Source of the DNA: Shouchella xiaoxiensis
GTDB lineage: Bacteria; Bacillota; Bacilli; Bacillales; Bacillaceae_D
Assembly: GCF_016907895.1 (NCBI RefSeq)
Contig: NZ_JAFBCV010000017.1
Location: 1-64,000 of the forward strand
Direction: 5' to 3'
DNA: 64,000 bases
The notes under the pieces were generated by a model, which was not told where the DNA came from, searched no databases, and was given only the letters and a program-made list of their open reading frames with translations. Made by a program: the position numbers and the translations under genes. Below are positions 9,373 through 18,332 of this stretch, one piece after another (within the stretch, counting starts at the first letter, position 1; each line of letters begins with the position of its first letter).

Positions 9373-9811
9373 CTGAAGCTCCGCTCTGAACAGTTGGTTC
9401 GACTGTAATCTGTACATTTCTCGCAACCGCTTTGGAAATCATACATGATTGCTCCGCTTTAAAAGCAAGTTGTTCTGCTTTCTTGATTTGACTCGCATCA
9501 AAAACAGTCACAGTTGGTCTATGATGAATCTGTTTAAAAGTGAAGACATTGTTCGTTACATCAACAATAGCTTCAGATGCTAAGGCAAGAGCATCTGTCT
9601 TAATCGCTGCTCGCTCAAGGATTGCTGCGTATGTAATTAAAAAACAAGTTGCCGCAGCACCAAGCAGCATCTCGTCTGGGTTTGTGCCAACACCAGGGCC
9701 ATCCATTTCTTTGGGAATCGAGATCGATTGCTTCAGATTTCCCGCTTCAATCGTTCCGGTGCTGTTTCGTCCGCCGTCCCAGTGGGCATCTAAATAAAAT
9801 GTATGCTCCAT
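9365..9811 (-). CDS. OsmC-family peroxiredoxin-like protein
   Basis: This 148-residue protein belongs to the OsmC/Ohr superfamily, which reduces organic hydroperoxides with a pair of cysteines. The two expected cysteines are present, one in LLGAAATCFLITYA and one in KAEQSCMISKAVA. The N-terminal MEHTFYLDAHWDGGRNSTG matches the SACOL1771-like subgroup rather than classical Ohr. It is cytosolic. A small lipoprotein gene overlaps its 3' end. Confidence 0.88.
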   Translation of the reverse strand: MEHTFYLDAHWDGGRNSTGTIEAGNLKQSISIPKEMDGPGVGTNPDEMLLGAAATCFLITYAAILERAAIKTDALALASEAIVDVTNNVFTFKQIHHRPTVTVFDASQIKKAEQLAFKAEQSCMISKAVARNVQITVEPTVQSGASVE

Positions 9812-9894
9812 TTCTATGCACCCCTAACACTTGCTTATGATTAAGCATGAGATTGTATCCTTTAGAACGATTATAGCATACCTACTAATTCGCA

Positions 9895-9922
9895 ACAAAA
9901 AAAGCTAGATAAATCTAGCTTT
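9895..9922 (-). terminator. Terminator of the ATP-grasp/alpha-E/transglutaminase operon
   Basis: A 9-bp stem (AAAGCTAGA / TCTAGCTTT) is followed by seven T on the minus strand. The transglutaminase stop codon (9915-9917) lies within the stem. Confidence 0.8.
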
Positions 9923-10775
9923 TAGCTTCGTCAATTAATTCAACCGAGACCTCAACGCGAAGACTTTGTTTACCGCCACGATACACTCCTTCAACAGGAC
10001 TAACATCCGCATAATCACGTCCTGCACTTACGCGAATATGTTGGTTAAGTGCTTCCACTTGATTGGTCGGATCTAAGCCGATCCAGCCAATGCCAGGTAC
10101 GATGAATTCGACCCATGCATGGCTTGCCTCATCTCCTAATAAAGAAGCATCTTTTCCAGTGAATAGATAGCCACTTACGTAGCGAGCGGGAATTCCTTGA
10201 GAGCGAAGCAGTCCAATCATCATATGTGCCTTGTCTTGGCACACTCCTTGAGTTAAAGCAAATGCTTCTGTAGCTTTTGTCTGTACCGTAGTAATTCCTG
10301 CTTTATACGTAAACGAAGCATAGAAATAACGCATCGCAGCCAATGCAAATTTAATTGGATCAATACATGGTCCAATTTCCTTAAGCACTGAGTCAATTTG
10401 CGCCTGTTCTAAAAACGTAAACGATGTTTGACTCAAGTAAGGCAGATATCCCTCATAAAAGGAAGGGGAGATAAAGATGGTTTGCATTTGCGCTGAATAG
10501 TGAAGCTGCTCCACAAGGGGGCTTTTTTGAATTCGGACTATTGATGTTGCTTTAATTTCCAGTGCAGAATGTAGATCAGCAATGTAAAAATTCTCTATCG
10601 TATTTCCCCAAAGGTCGCGTTGGTTTTCTAAACGAGCAGCTGGGCTAATCTCAACTTGGTAATCAAGCAGTCGTTGACTTTCGTCATGACACGGTTTTAG
10701 GCGCAGCGTATTCATACTCTGGTCTGCTGGGGTTTCATATTGAAACTGATTTAAATGAATAACCTTGTACTTCAA
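9915..10775 (-). CDS. Transglutaminase-like cysteine protease family protein
   Basis: This 286-residue protein has the bacterial transglutaminase N-terminal beta domain (about 1-80) and a papain-like transglutaminase core. The triad is visible: Cys in ALTQGVCQDKAHMM, His in EASHAWVEF and Asp in GWIGLDPTNQ. The start appears to be the TTG at 10773-10775, since an in-frame TAG lies two codons upstream; the GGAG is unusually close (one base). It is the last gene of a three-gene operon with alpha-E and circularly permuted ATP-grasp proteins, a widespread but biochemically undefined set. Confidence 0.9.
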   Translation of the reverse strand: MKYKVIHLNQFQYETPADQSMNTLRLKPCHDESQRLLDYQVEISPAARLENQRDLWGNTIENFYIADLHSALEIKATSIVRIQKSPLVEQLHYSAQMQTIFISPSFYEGYLPYLSQTSFTFLEQAQIDSVLKEIGPCIDPIKFALAAMRYFYASFTYKAGITTVQTKATEAFALTQGVCQDKAHMMIGLLRSQGIPARYVSGYLFTGKDASLLGDEASHAWVEFIVPGIGWIGLDPTNQVEALNQHIRVSAGRDYADVSPVEGVYRGGKQSLRVEVSVELIDEAKS

Positions 10776-10815
10776 CTCCTATACGCCTTCTTTCTAAGCA
10801 CTTACACGAGCGCCA

Positions 10816-11727
10816 TTAACTTACCTGTAGTTTATGGTACTCCAATTGAAAGTGTTCAATACAAGGTTCAAGCTCTTCCTCAATCAATTCGAGTTCTTCC
10901 ATACGTTTTACTATATCCTCCACCTGCTGTTTTAAGTAATTCGAGTAACTCGTTCCCTGCTCCCCATCGATACGTTTAATCGAAGCGGATATTTTTTCTA
11001 TGCAGTACATTACTGAACAAGGAAAATTGGCTTCATTTAATATAAAAGGAATAACAGCTTTTGGCTGCATCATTGGTCGATTTTGCTTCAAATAAGCGTT
11101 TGACCCATTTATAAGCTGCAGTGCGAGCGACATGTAATAACCCGTTTGCTCAGGAAACTGTTTTGCTTTTTGACAAACAGCCAATAAAATTCGAACGGTA
11201 AAATCAGCTCGCTCAACCCATTTACCAATTTTTATCATCCGGTAATCCATCCCCCGTGTAACGGTAGACTCTATGATTCCTTGAGCAGATAGGGACGTCA
11301 TTTTTACGCGTTGTAACAAATGTTGAATTTGCGTAACGGAGAATGGCTCGGTTCGCGCCGCCATCATCGTCAAATGGAACTCGTTAATAATAACCCAAAA
11401 GTCATTACTTAGTTGATCACGGCACGTTCGCGCATTTTCACGGGCAATTCGAATGCAGTTGTAAATTGAACTATCGTTTGAACCTGCAAACAATAGATGG
11501 TTTGCTACTGATTTCATCGAAAGCTCATTCTTTTCAACGAGCTGATCAGTGATTTCATGTGAAGCGGCAATCCCCAAAACCATATCTAGTTCTTGTCTAA
11601 TATAATCATCCTTATCAGAGGATTCCAGGACATTTGTTAGTTCTGTTGACAAAATACCGGCGATCTTCTCAGCACGCTCAATATTTCTTGACATCCAATA
11701 TAAGGAATCTGCTGTTCTCGTTAACAT
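10816..11727 (-). CDS. Alpha-E domain protein (DUF403)
   Basis: This 303-residue all-helical protein opens with the family hallmark MLTRTADSLYWMSRNIERAE. Alpha-E proteins are almost always encoded with a circularly permuted ATP-grasp enzyme and a transglutaminase-like protein, as here. No enzymatic motif is known. It starts nine bases after the ATP-grasp stop and lies 40 bases before the transglutaminase start. Confidence 0.93.
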   Translation of the reverse strand: MLTRTADSLYWMSRNIERAEKIAGILSTELTNVLESSDKDDYIRQELDMVLGIAASHEITDQLVEKNELSMKSVANHLLFAGSNDSSIYNCIRIARENARTCRDQLSNDFWVIINEFHLTMMAARTEPFSVTQIQHLLQRVKMTSLSAQGIIESTVTRGMDYRMIKIGKWVERADFTVRILLAVCQKAKQFPEQTGYYMSLALQLINGSNAYLKQNRPMMQPKAVIPFILNEANFPCSVMYCIEKISASIKRIDGEQGTSYSNYLKQQVEDIVKRMEELELIEEELEPCIEHFQLEYHKLQVS

Positions 11728-11736
11728 AATGACCTC

Positions 11737-13176
11737 CTATTTTTTTAATACCCACGTGTCTTTTCCTCCACCACCCTGTGAAGAATTAACAACTAACGAA
11801 CCTTTTTTTAAAGCAACACGGGATAGTCCACCTGGTATCACATGAGTTGACTTTCCATTTATAACAAAGACTCGTAAATCAATATGGCATGGGTAAAATT
11901 CATTGTCTTGAAACACTGGTGTTCTTGATAATTGAATGGTCGGTTGCGCTATATACTGATTAGGACTTTCGATGATTTTTTTTCGAAAACGCTCAATCTC
12001 CTCGTTAAACGCATGCGGTCCAATCAACATATCATAGCCGCCAGAAGCACCCACGTTTTTAATAACCAGTTTAGGCAAATTGTCTAATACCCATTCTCTT
12101 TCCTTTTTGTTTTCAAGCATATAGGTTTTTACATTTGGTATAAGAGGCTCTTCGTTTAAATAATAGCGAATCATGTCTGGCACATAGATGTACGTCGCTT
12201 TATCATCGGCAACGCCATTTCCGAGAGCATTAACGATTGCGACATTACCCTCTTTATAAGCTTTAAACAAACCATCTACTCCAAGTAACGATTCTTTCTT
12301 AAATACTGTCCGATCTAAATAAGCATCATCAATTCGCCGATAAATCACGTCGACCTTTTTTAACCCATAAATGGTCCTCATATAAACAAAGCCATTTTCA
12401 ACAACAAGATCAGATCCTTCGACTAAGTCAATCCCCATTTGCTGAGCCAAAAACACATGGTCATAATAAGCGGAATTGTAAACACCAGGTGTTAAGAGGA
12501 CTGCATTTGGATCCTTTGAATTGTTTTGTTGACCGTAATCCAATAGCGCATTTCTCATTTGCGAGAGTTGTGTTTGTAATGTATACAACTGATAATTTTC
12601 AAAAAACTCCGGAAATATTTGTCTCATAACGAATCGATTCTGATAGACATAGGACAAACCTGATGGATTACGCAAATTATCTTCTAATACACGGTACGTC
12701 CCTTCTTGATCGCGGATTAAATCGATTCCAGCTAGAAAGATTCGTTGTTTCAAGGGAACAGACACACCTTTCAGTTCACCTAGAAAATTTTCATTCTCTT
12801 CTATTAAGCGTCTTGGAATAATGCCGTCCTTAATAATTCGCTGTTCACTAAATACATCTTCAAGAAAAAGGTTCAGTGCCTTAACACGTTGCTTCATTCC
12901 CTTCTCAATATGTTCCCACTCATCGTTTGGCATAACCACTGGGATAAAATCAAACGGCATGGTTCGTTCTGTACCAGCATAGTCTTGGTAAACAGTAAAT
13001 GTAATGCCTTGGCGCAAAAAGGATGCCTGCGCTTGATCATGCTTCTCTTTTAAATCCTGTTTTGAAAAAGCTTCAAGTGTTTTATAAAAGGATACATAAT
13101 GATCTTTTGGAGCTCCATTCTCCATAAACATTTCATCGAAAAATGAGTTGTCTTGTTTATAATCGATGCTTGTCAA
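11737..13176 (-). CDS. Circularly permuted type-2 ATP-grasp protein
   Basis: This protein is predicted to activate a carboxylate with ATP and join it to an amine, like glutathionylspermidine-synthase-type enzymes. The start chosen is the TTG at 13174-13176 behind AAGGAG (nine bases), giving MTSIDYKQDNSFFDEMF and 479 residues, normal for the family; the frame stays open to 13290 but without a ribosome site. Recognisable blocks are VLEDNLRNPSGLSYV, LVIKNVGASGGYDMLIG and, near the end, HIDLRVFVING and the glycine-rich NSSQGGGGKDTWVL. It heads the three-gene operon. Substrates are not known. Confidence 0.92.
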   Translation of the reverse strand: MTSIDYKQDNSFFDEMFMENGAPKDHYVSFYKTLEAFSKQDLKEKHDQAQASFLRQGITFTVYQDYAGTERTMPFDFIPVVMPNDEWEHIEKGMKQRVKALNLFLEDVFSEQRIIKDGIIPRRLIEENENFLGELKGVSVPLKQRIFLAGIDLIRDQEGTYRVLEDNLRNPSGLSYVYQNRFVMRQIFPEFFENYQLYTLQTQLSQMRNALLDYGQQNNSKDPNAVLLTPGVYNSAYYDHVFLAQQMGIDLVEGSDLVVENGFVYMRTIYGLKKVDVIYRRIDDAYLDRTVFKKESLLGVDGLFKAYKEGNVAIVNALGNGVADDKATYIYVPDMIRYYLNEEPLIPNVKTYMLENKKEREWVLDNLPKLVIKNVGASGGYDMLIGPHAFNEEIERFRKKIIESPNQYIAQPTIQLSRTPVFQDNEFYPCHIDLRVFVINGKSTHVIPGGLSRVALKKGSLVVNSSQGGGGKDTWVLKK

Positions 13177-13393
13177 CGCTATTAGCTCCTTCACCTCTGC
13201 ATATTCAGAGTTATAATTAGTGACTCTATACCTTTTTTTGAAAATTAGTAAACCTTTCTTAGCAAAAAACCGCATGATCGATAAATGCAATCTTCAAAAA
13301 ATGATGGTTTTAAAAAAATATAAGTTTTAAAAATTTTTTTTAGGGAAAGAAAAAGGGTACTATTGTTAATTATGGAATGGAGTGAGTCATTTT

Positions 13394-13525
13394 ATGATCA
13401 ATGAACTAAACGATGAACTATTAGTGGAAGCTTGCCATTTAGCTATTATAAATCAGCTGAACGCCGACTTTATTGATCTATTAAAAGGAGAACTCGAGAG
13501 ACGAGGATTAATGATTACGAACTAA
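13394..13525 (+). CDS. sda: Sda, sporulation histidine-kinase inhibitor
   Basis: This 43-residue peptide matches Bacillus subtilis Sda, which blocks KinA and so delays sporulation when replication is disturbed. The ATG lies nine bases after GGAGTG (13379-13384). The core, LNDELLVEACHLAI then NADFIDLLKGELERRGL, aligns with the helical hairpin of Sda from memory of that sequence. The C-terminus is slightly shorter than in B. subtilis. I find no obvious DnaA boxes in the short upstream region, although B. subtilis sda is DnaA-controlled. Its 3' end overlaps a convergent small ORF by 18 bases. Confidence 0.88.
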   Translation: MINELNDELLVEACHLAIINQLNADFIDLLKGELERRGLMITN

Positions 13526-13627
13526 TAACTGAATGATTTCTTTTTCAGCATCGGTTAACTTCCTGTTTAATGTTGTTTCAAATTCATTGAGCAATTCTTG
13601 ATAGTTGTTTGAGCAGCTTATTTTCAT
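13508..13627 (-). CDS. Very small hypothetical protein convergent with sda
   Basis: This 39-residue ORF begins at an ATG (13625-13627) seven bases behind GGTGG. The peptide (MKISCSNNYQELLNEFETTL, then NRKLTDAEKEIIQLLV) reads like a compact two-helix protein. I do not recognise it. A longer reading to 13690 has no ribosome site. Its last 18 bases overlap the end of sda on the other strand, so the two transcripts would be antisense there. Confidence 0.45.
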   Translation of the reverse strand: MKISCSNNYQELLNEFETTLNRKLTDAEKEIIQLLVRNH

Positions 13628-13703
13628 AACTTTCCACCCTTGCTTCTTATCATTCGACAACGTATTCATCTTTTTCCCTAATTTTTTCATTTTAAAACAT
13701 ATT

Positions 13704-13740
13704 TAAAAGAGCGGATCAAGATTTCCTTGATCCACTCTTT
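13704..13740. terminator. Terminator between small genes
   Basis: A 15-bp inverted repeat with one mismatch (AAAGAGCGGATCAAG / CTTGATCCACTCTTT) lies directly after the stop of the leftward membrane protein gene. Confidence 0.65.
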
Positions 13741-13747
13741 ATTCTCT

Positions 13748-14032
13748 TCACCCTGTTTCATTAACCGCTAGAAACAAAAACCAAGCAATCCAAACCGGTA
13801 AGAGCATCAGTAAACAGGCTTTTAAAAGTAGACGAGCATCATGCTTTTGTCTCCATAGGAGCGCAGACACAGCTATCATATAAAGTGGGTGCAATACGAA
13901 GGTCATCACTAATGCAGATTGCAAGAAAATGACTGGGCGATCAAATAGATGAGGGCCAAATAAGATAAAGCATACTTCGCAAATCATTACCACGACAAGT
14001 GAAATCCAAAACCAGAGCGGATAGTTTTTCAT
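13748..14032 (-). CDS. Small integral membrane protein
   Basis: This 94-residue protein has three predicted membrane segments (about 7-27, 34-58 and 68-90). The ATG follows AAGGAGG at good spacing. I do not recognise a family. It is apparently monocistronic, with terminators on both sides. Confidence 0.7.
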   Translation of the reverse strand: MKNYPLWFWISLVVVMICEVCFILFGPHLFDRPVIFLQSALVMTFVLHPLYMIAVSALLWRQKHDARLLLKACLLMLLPVWIAWFLFLAVNETG

Positions 14033-14113
14033 TTTACCTCCTTCATTAATTGTTTTATCTTCAATTTTAAATATATATTTTTTTCAAACAAATATCAGTT
14101 CTTAAATTATGTA

Positions 14114-14163
14114 AAAAAGCTACAAAAACCAAGACTTAAAAGTCTTGGTTTTTGTAGCTTTTT
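14114..14163. terminator. Bidirectional terminator after tlp
   Basis: A 24-bp near-perfect inverted repeat (AAAGCTACAAAAACCAAGAC arm) has A and T runs on both sides. It sits just after the tlp stop codon on the minus strand. Confidence 0.8.
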
Positions 14164-14175
14164 ATCTATTCATTC

Positions 14176-14391
14176 CTATTCCGTTCGCTCATCCTCTACC
14201 TCTTGGCGCATAGCTTCAATACTCACTTCTCGATTTTCGTTCTTTTTGGCAATTTGCTCTAAATCGTTTTCAGTCATTTCCTTGCCATGCTCTTGTACGA
14301 GCTTTTCGGCTTCTTTCATTTTTTCCGTTGTGTTTGTAATCATCTCTTCTAGTCTTTCTGCATTATTGGATCGGTCATCTTTGTTTGGCAT
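14176..14391 (-). CDS. tlp: Small acid-soluble spore protein Tlp
   Basis: This 71-residue charged helical protein matches Tlp, a thioredoxin-like-named small spore protein made in the forespore. The N-terminal DDRSNNAERLEEMITNTTEK and the later KKNENREVSIEAMRQEVEDE follow the B. subtilis Tlp pattern. Two adjacent ATG codons follow AAGGAGG; the second (14389-14391, eight-base spacing) gives MPNKDDRS and is preferred. Forespore sigma-G control is expected from the family; I did not identify a promoter. Confidence 0.85.
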   Translation of the reverse strand: MPNKDDRSNNAERLEEMITNTTEKMKEAEKLVQEHGKEMTENDLEQIAKKNENREVSIEAMRQEVEDERTE

Positions 14392-14492
14392 CATTTGGCC
14401 CTCCTTTTTCATTCATCATTTAGTATGTGTGTAATTGCTACTACTATGTAATTAAACGTTAAAACGAAACAGAACAAGGGAATATATAAATT

Positions 14493-14523
14493 AAAAAGAC
14501 TGTGATTACTAACATCACAGTCT
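14493..14523 (-). terminator. Terminator of queCDEF
   Basis: A 10-bp perfect stem (AGACTGTGAT / ATCACAGTCT) is followed by five T on the minus strand, 20 bases after the queF stop. Confidence 0.85.
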
Positions 14524-14543
14524 AGTAGACATTTCATTTTATC

Positions 14544-15044
14544 TTACCGATTCGTAATCGTCTCCGGGTTCATGTCATGGTTCATCATTCGGTAATTCGC
14601 CATCTCTTCGTATTTCGTACCCTCTTTGCCATAATTGCAATACGGGTCAATCGAAATGCCGCCTCTTGGCGTGAACTTCCCCCATACTTCAATGTAGCGT
14701 GGTTCCATTAGCTTAATTAAATCATTCATAATCGTGTTAACACTGTCTTCATGAAAGTCACCATGATTGCGGAACGAAAATAGGTAGAGCTTTAAGGATT
14801 TGCTCTCAACCATTTTTACATCAGGAATATAGCTAATATAAATGGTCGCAAAGTCGGGTTGACCCGTCTTCGGACAGAGCGTCGTAAATTCCGGGCAGTT
14901 AAATTTCACAAAATAATCGCGGTATGGGTGTTGGTTGTCGAATGTTTCCAGCACTTCTGGATTGTAGCTTGCTTCATAAGCTGTACCTTGATTACCGAGC
15001 AGCGTTACACCTGTTAGCGTCTTCTCATCTCTTCCTTGGTTCAT
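14544..15044 (-). CDS. queF: NADPH-dependent 7-cyano-7-deazaguanine reductase
   Basis: This 166-residue enzyme reduces preQ0 to preQ1, the last free-base step before insertion into tRNA. The thioimide-forming cysteine is in [18 protein letters not shown], the hallmark of the short (type I) QueF. The [16 protein letters not shown] segment supplies the NADPH and substrate contacts. It is the fourth gene of queCDEF. The queE stop TAG lies inside the TAGGAGG ribosome site of queF, so translation is coupled. Confidence 0.96.
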   Translation of the reverse strand: MNQGRDEKTLTGVTLLGNQGTAYEASYNPEVLETFDNQHPYRDYFVKFNCPEFTTLCPKTGQPDFATIYISYIPDVKMVESKSLKLYLFSFRNHGDFHEDSVNTIMNDLIKLMEPRYIEVWGKFTPRGGISIDPYCNYGKEGTKYEEMANYRMMNHDMNPETITNR

Positions 15045-15053
15045 TAGATCCTC

Positions 15054-15767
15054 CTATACGCCGCGCTTATTGCCCCAGAGCAGCGTATGCAGCTGTGGGA
15101 GCACGCGGACGTAATTCATTTCTGTATCTTCCATGGTCCAATTAATTAATTGTTCATAACGATCGAGTAACTGCGTTAGTAAGCGATTTTGATCTCCTGT
15201 TGTCGTGTCTTCATTACCTACTTGCAAATAGAGTGAAGTAGTCGGATAACGCTTGTGCACGTCCTTCGCATAGGCATAATCTATCTCATCAAACACAACG
15301 ACTTTAAGGCTTAATTGTGATGGCTCAAGTGTATCAATAAAATAGTCAAGTTTGTCCCAATCCGTCTTCATTCCTGAGCTTGGTGGCTTCGGACTAATTG
15401 TGACATCATCTACAGCAAGCAGCCAGTCTTGCCAGAGACTCCCCTGTGTTTCAACAGCAGTCTTAATCCCGCGTTCATTTAGCTGCTCAATTAACTGGGC
15501 AATTCCTTGATGAAGCAATGGATTCCCGCCAGATATTGTGACATGCTTATACTGAGACGGGGCAAGCGCATCAAGACGGTTAATAATCTCTTCAGGCTGA
15601 AGCGCTTCGCTTTTTCCTGTTCCATCCCAGGTAAACGCCGAGTCACACCAGGAACAACGGTAATCACAGCCACCGGTACGAACAAACATTGTTTTTTGTC
15701 CAATGACCATGCCTTCTCCTTGAATGGTTGGTCCAAAAACTTCTAAAACGGGAATTGGTTTAACCAT
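15054..15767 (-). CDS. queE: 7-carboxy-7-deazaguanine synthase (radical SAM)
   Basis: This 237-residue radical-SAM enzyme converts CPH4 to CDG in queuosine synthesis. The cluster-binding CxxxCxxC reads GGCDYRCSWCDSAF at about residues 32-45. A glycine-rich SAM site (HVTISGGNPLLHQGI) follows. The ATG is behind AAAGGAG and overlaps the end of queD by eight bases. Confidence 0.96.
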   Translation of the reverse strand: MVKPIPVLEVFGPTIQGEGMVIGQKTMFVRTGGCDYRCSWCDSAFTWDGTGKSEALQPEEIINRLDALAPSQYKHVTISGGNPLLHQGIAQLIEQLNERGIKTAVETQGSLWQDWLLAVDDVTISPKPPSSGMKTDWDKLDYFIDTLEPSQLSLKVVVFDEIDYAYAKDVHKRYPTTSLYLQVGNEDTTTGDQNRLLTQLLDRYEQLINWTMEDTEMNYVRVLPQLHTLLWGNKRGV

Positions 15768-16185
15768 TGGCTTGCTCCTTTGGCCGGTAAATCACATAGC
15801 TGGTTGGTGTTTCCCTAACAAACACCTGCAAGCAAGTCGGTTTATTTTTAAGCTGAAGCAGCTGATTTTCTACTAGCTGATAAATCGTTTCGGCCATCTT
15901 TTCAGTTGATGGCGGCTGATTGTTAAAATACTCATCTTCATTTAAGAGCGTATGATCGAAGCGATCATGAATCGTTTGTTTTAACGTTTTAAAATCAACG
16001 AGGAAACCGAGCTCATTTAATTCATCTCCACCAATCGTTAGATTGATAACATACGTATGTCCATGAAGCTGACGGCATTTACCTGCTTCCTTATGATCAA
16101 TATAATGTGCAGCAGCTAGCTGCATATCCTTGTTTAATTCGAATGTATATGGATGAACAACGCTTGGGTAGAGTTGATGGATCAT
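15760..16185 (-). CDS. queD: 6-carboxytetrahydropterin synthase
   Basis: This 141-residue enzyme makes 6-carboxy-tetrahydropterin from dihydroneopterin triphosphate in the queuosine pathway. Zinc-binding and catalytic residues are seen in [20 protein letters not shown], where Cys and the HGH pair are typical of QueD. The start is the ATG at 16183-16185, overlapping the queC stop as ATGA; a frame extending to 16254 runs inside queC and is not credible. Confidence 0.95.
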   Translation of the reverse strand: MIHQLYPSVVHPYTFELNKDMQLAAAHYIDHKEAGKCRQLHGHTYVINLTIGGDELNELGFLVDFKTLKQTIHDRFDHTLLNEDEYFNNQPPSTEKMAETIYQLVENQLLQLKNKPTCLQVFVRETPTSYVIYRPKEQANG

Positions 16186-16847
16186 TGCACAGCACCTTCT
16201 TTTTGCGCAAGGTACGTATCCAAGCCATTCTGCCTTAATTGACAAGAAGGACACTCGCCACAGCCATCTCCCTGAATCCCCTCATAACACGTTAGCGTTC
16301 GTTCTCGCACATAGTTCAGCCTTCCTAAGTTATCGGCAAGAGCCCATGTTTCTGCTTTGTTTAACCACATAAGTGGCGTGTGAATAACAAAATTCTCATC
16401 CATCGCTAAATTAAGCGTGACATTTAAAGATTTGATGAAGACATCTCGGCAGTCTGGATAGCCGCTGAAATCCGTTTCACATACTCCTGTAATCAAGTGC
16501 CTTGCCCCCATTTCTCGTGCAGCAACGGCTGCAAACGAAAGAAACAGGTGGTTACGCCCGGCAACAAATGTGCTCGGCAACTGGCCTTCGCCTCCCCCAT
16601 CAACAGCAATATCGGTGCGGGTTAGCGCATTTGCACTTAATTGATTAATGAGCGTCATATCGAGCACTCTTGATTCCACACCAAGATCTTTGGAAATGGA
16701 CTCCGCACACTCAATTTCTTTTTGATGGCGTTGCCCGTAATCAAAAATGATAACGGAAACTTCGCTAAATCGCTCCAGCGCCCAAAACAAGCAAGTTGTG
16801 CTGTCTTGGCCTCCACTGAAAACAACAATCGCTTTTTCTTCTTTCAT
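16182..16847 (-). CDS. queC: 7-cyano-7-deazaguanine synthase
   Basis: This 221-residue enzyme uses ATP and ammonia to convert CDG to preQ0. The N-terminal PP-loop reads [18 protein letters not shown], and a zinc site near the C-terminus has four cysteines ([16 protein letters not shown]). The start is the ATG at 16845-16847, ten bases behind AAAGGAG. It is the first gene of the operon and follows a preQ1 riboswitch. Confidence 0.96.
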   Translation of the reverse strand: MKEEKAIVVFSGGQDSTTCLFWALERFSEVSVIIFDYGQRHQKEIECAESISKDLGVESRVLDMTLINQLSANALTRTDIAVDGGGEGQLPSTFVAGRNHLFLSFAAVAAREMGARHLITGVCETDFSGYPDCRDVFIKSLNVTLNLAMDENFVIHTPLMWLNKAETWALADNLGRLNYVRERTLTCYEGIQGDGCGECPSCQLRQNGLDTYLAQKEGAVQ

Positions 16848-16896
16848 GCTGCATTTCTCCTTTGAGAACGAGCATTCGATCACTCCAATAACTAAA

Positions 16897-16928
16897 TAGT
16901 TTTTTATAGAGGGAGTTCGCGAACCTCT
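16897..16928 (-). ncRNA. preQ1-I riboswitch controlling queCDEF
   Basis: On the minus strand, 50 bases before the queC start, there is AGAGGTTC, a short loop, then CCCTCTATAAAAAACTA. This is the class I preQ1 aptamer: the AGAGG/CCTCT P1 stem, loop nucleotides and the A-rich tail ending AAAAAACTA that forms the pseudoknot. The family is known to sense preQ1 and switch off queuosine genes. I see no strong terminator after it, and GGAGTGATCG follows closely, so control may act on translation or on a weak terminator. Confidence 0.92.
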
Positions 16929-17054
16929 TCATTCTAGTTTGTAAAGCAACCTACATTGTACCACTTTTTGCACGTTATTTGTTTGCAAAAGCGCACGTTC
17001 TTCGGTATCCTACATAAGAATAAACAATTTATCTGCAGAAAGAAGGCGTTTAAG

Positions 17055-18284
17055 ATGAGTTTTCAAGAAAAATTGGAGAACTATGCGGACTTAGCTGTCC
17101 GAGTTGGTGTAAATATCCAAGAAGGTCAAACGCTTTATGTACGGACACCGATGCATGCGGCACCGTATGTGCGTGAAGTTGCAAAGAAAGCCTATGCTGC
17201 TGGCGCAAAACATGTTCGTGTTGAATGGAATGATGAAGAATTAGCAAAGATTAAGTATGAAATGGCTCCAGATGAAGCGTTTTCTGAATTCCCTGAATGG
17301 CAAGCGAATGTGCTTGTTAAAGAGGCGGAAAACGGAGCTGCTTTCTTAAGTATATCTGGTTCAGATCCCGACTTATTAAAAAACATTGATCCTGAGCGCA
17401 TTGCCACAGCCAATAAAACGAGTGGCGCTGCAAACTCCACATTTCGCCGCTACATACAGTCTGATAAAGTTAGCTGGTCGATTGTCGCTGTTCCATCTGA
17501 GAAGTGGGCAGAGAAAGTGTTCCCGGAAGCTAAAGGGGAAGAAGCGATTAACTTGTTATGGGATGCTATTTTTGCGGCAACACGAATGGATGAAAGCGAT
17601 CCGATAGCAGCTTGGAAAGAACACCTCGCCACGCTTGACGAAAAAATGACATTGTTAAATGAAAAACACTTCCATGCGCTTCACTACACAGCGGAAGGAA
17701 CAGATCTGACAATTGAGCTGCCAGAAACACATATTTGGGCATCTGGAGGCAGCACGAGCAAGGACGGCATTGATTTCGTCGCCAATATGCCGACAGAAGA
17801 AGTCTTTTCAGCTGCAAAAAAAGACGGTGTAAACGGAACCGTTACAAGTACAAAACCGCTTAATTACGGCGGAACCTTAATTACTGACTTCACCCTGACG
17901 TTTAAAGATGGCAAAGTCGTTGATTTCTCCGCGAAAGAAGGCGAAGAAACGCTGAAGCGTCTACTCGATACAGATGAAGGTGCTCGCTCAATTGGTGAAG
18001 TTGCGCTTGTCCCGCATCAGTCACCAATTTCCGATACAAACATCATCTTCTTTAATACGTTGTTTGATGAAAATGCCTCCAATCACTTAGCGCTTGGTAG
18101 CGCCTATGCCTTTAATATTGAAGGTGGAAAAGATATGTCACCTGAAGAGCTTGAAGAAAAAGGCTTAAATCAAAGCATTACTCACGTTGACTTTATGATG
18201 GGTTCCGCCGATATGAATATCGACGGCATTCATAAAGACGGCAGCAAAGAACCCGTCTTCCGCAATGGCGGTTGGGCGCTTTAA
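17055..18284 (+). CDS. M29-family aminopeptidase (AmpS-like)
   Basis: This 409-residue metallo-aminopeptidase matches the thermophilic aminopeptidase family M29, whose members remove N-terminal residues using two metal ions. The C-terminal half carries the metal-ligand segments GEVALVPHQSPIS, FFNTLFDENASNHLALG and HVDFMMGSADMNIDG. The start is the ATG at 17055, behind AGAAGGCG; the frame continues to 16956 without a ribosome site. It is divergent from queC and probably monocistronic. Confidence 0.93.
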   Translation: MSFQEKLENYADLAVRVGVNIQEGQTLYVRTPMHAAPYVREVAKKAYAAGAKHVRVEWNDEELAKIKYEMAPDEAFSEFPEWQANVLVKEAENGAAFLSISGSDPDLLKNIDPERIATANKTSGAANSTFRRYIQSDKVSWSIVAVPSEKWAEKVFPEAKGEEAINLLWDAIFAATRMDESDPIAAWKEHLATLDEKMTLLNEKHFHALHYTAEGTDLTIELPETHIWASGGSTSKDGIDFVANMPTEEVFSAAKKDGVNGTVTSTKPLNYGGTLITDFTLTFKDGKVVDFSAKEGEETLKRLLDTDEGARSIGEVALVPHQSPISDTNIIFFNTLFDENASNHLALGSAYAFNIEGGKDMSPEELEEKGLNQSITHVDFMMGSADMNIDGIHKDGSKEPVFRNGGWAL

Positions 18285-18293
18285 TACACCATT

Positions 18294-18332
18294 ACACCGG
18301 CCTATTTAGTTAGGTCGGTTTTGTGTTTTTTA
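18294..18332 (+). terminator. Terminator of the aminopeptidase gene
   Basis: An imperfect stem (ACCGGCCTA / TAGGTCGGT) is extended by flanking ACAC/GTGT pairing and followed by a T run. Confidence 0.7.
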
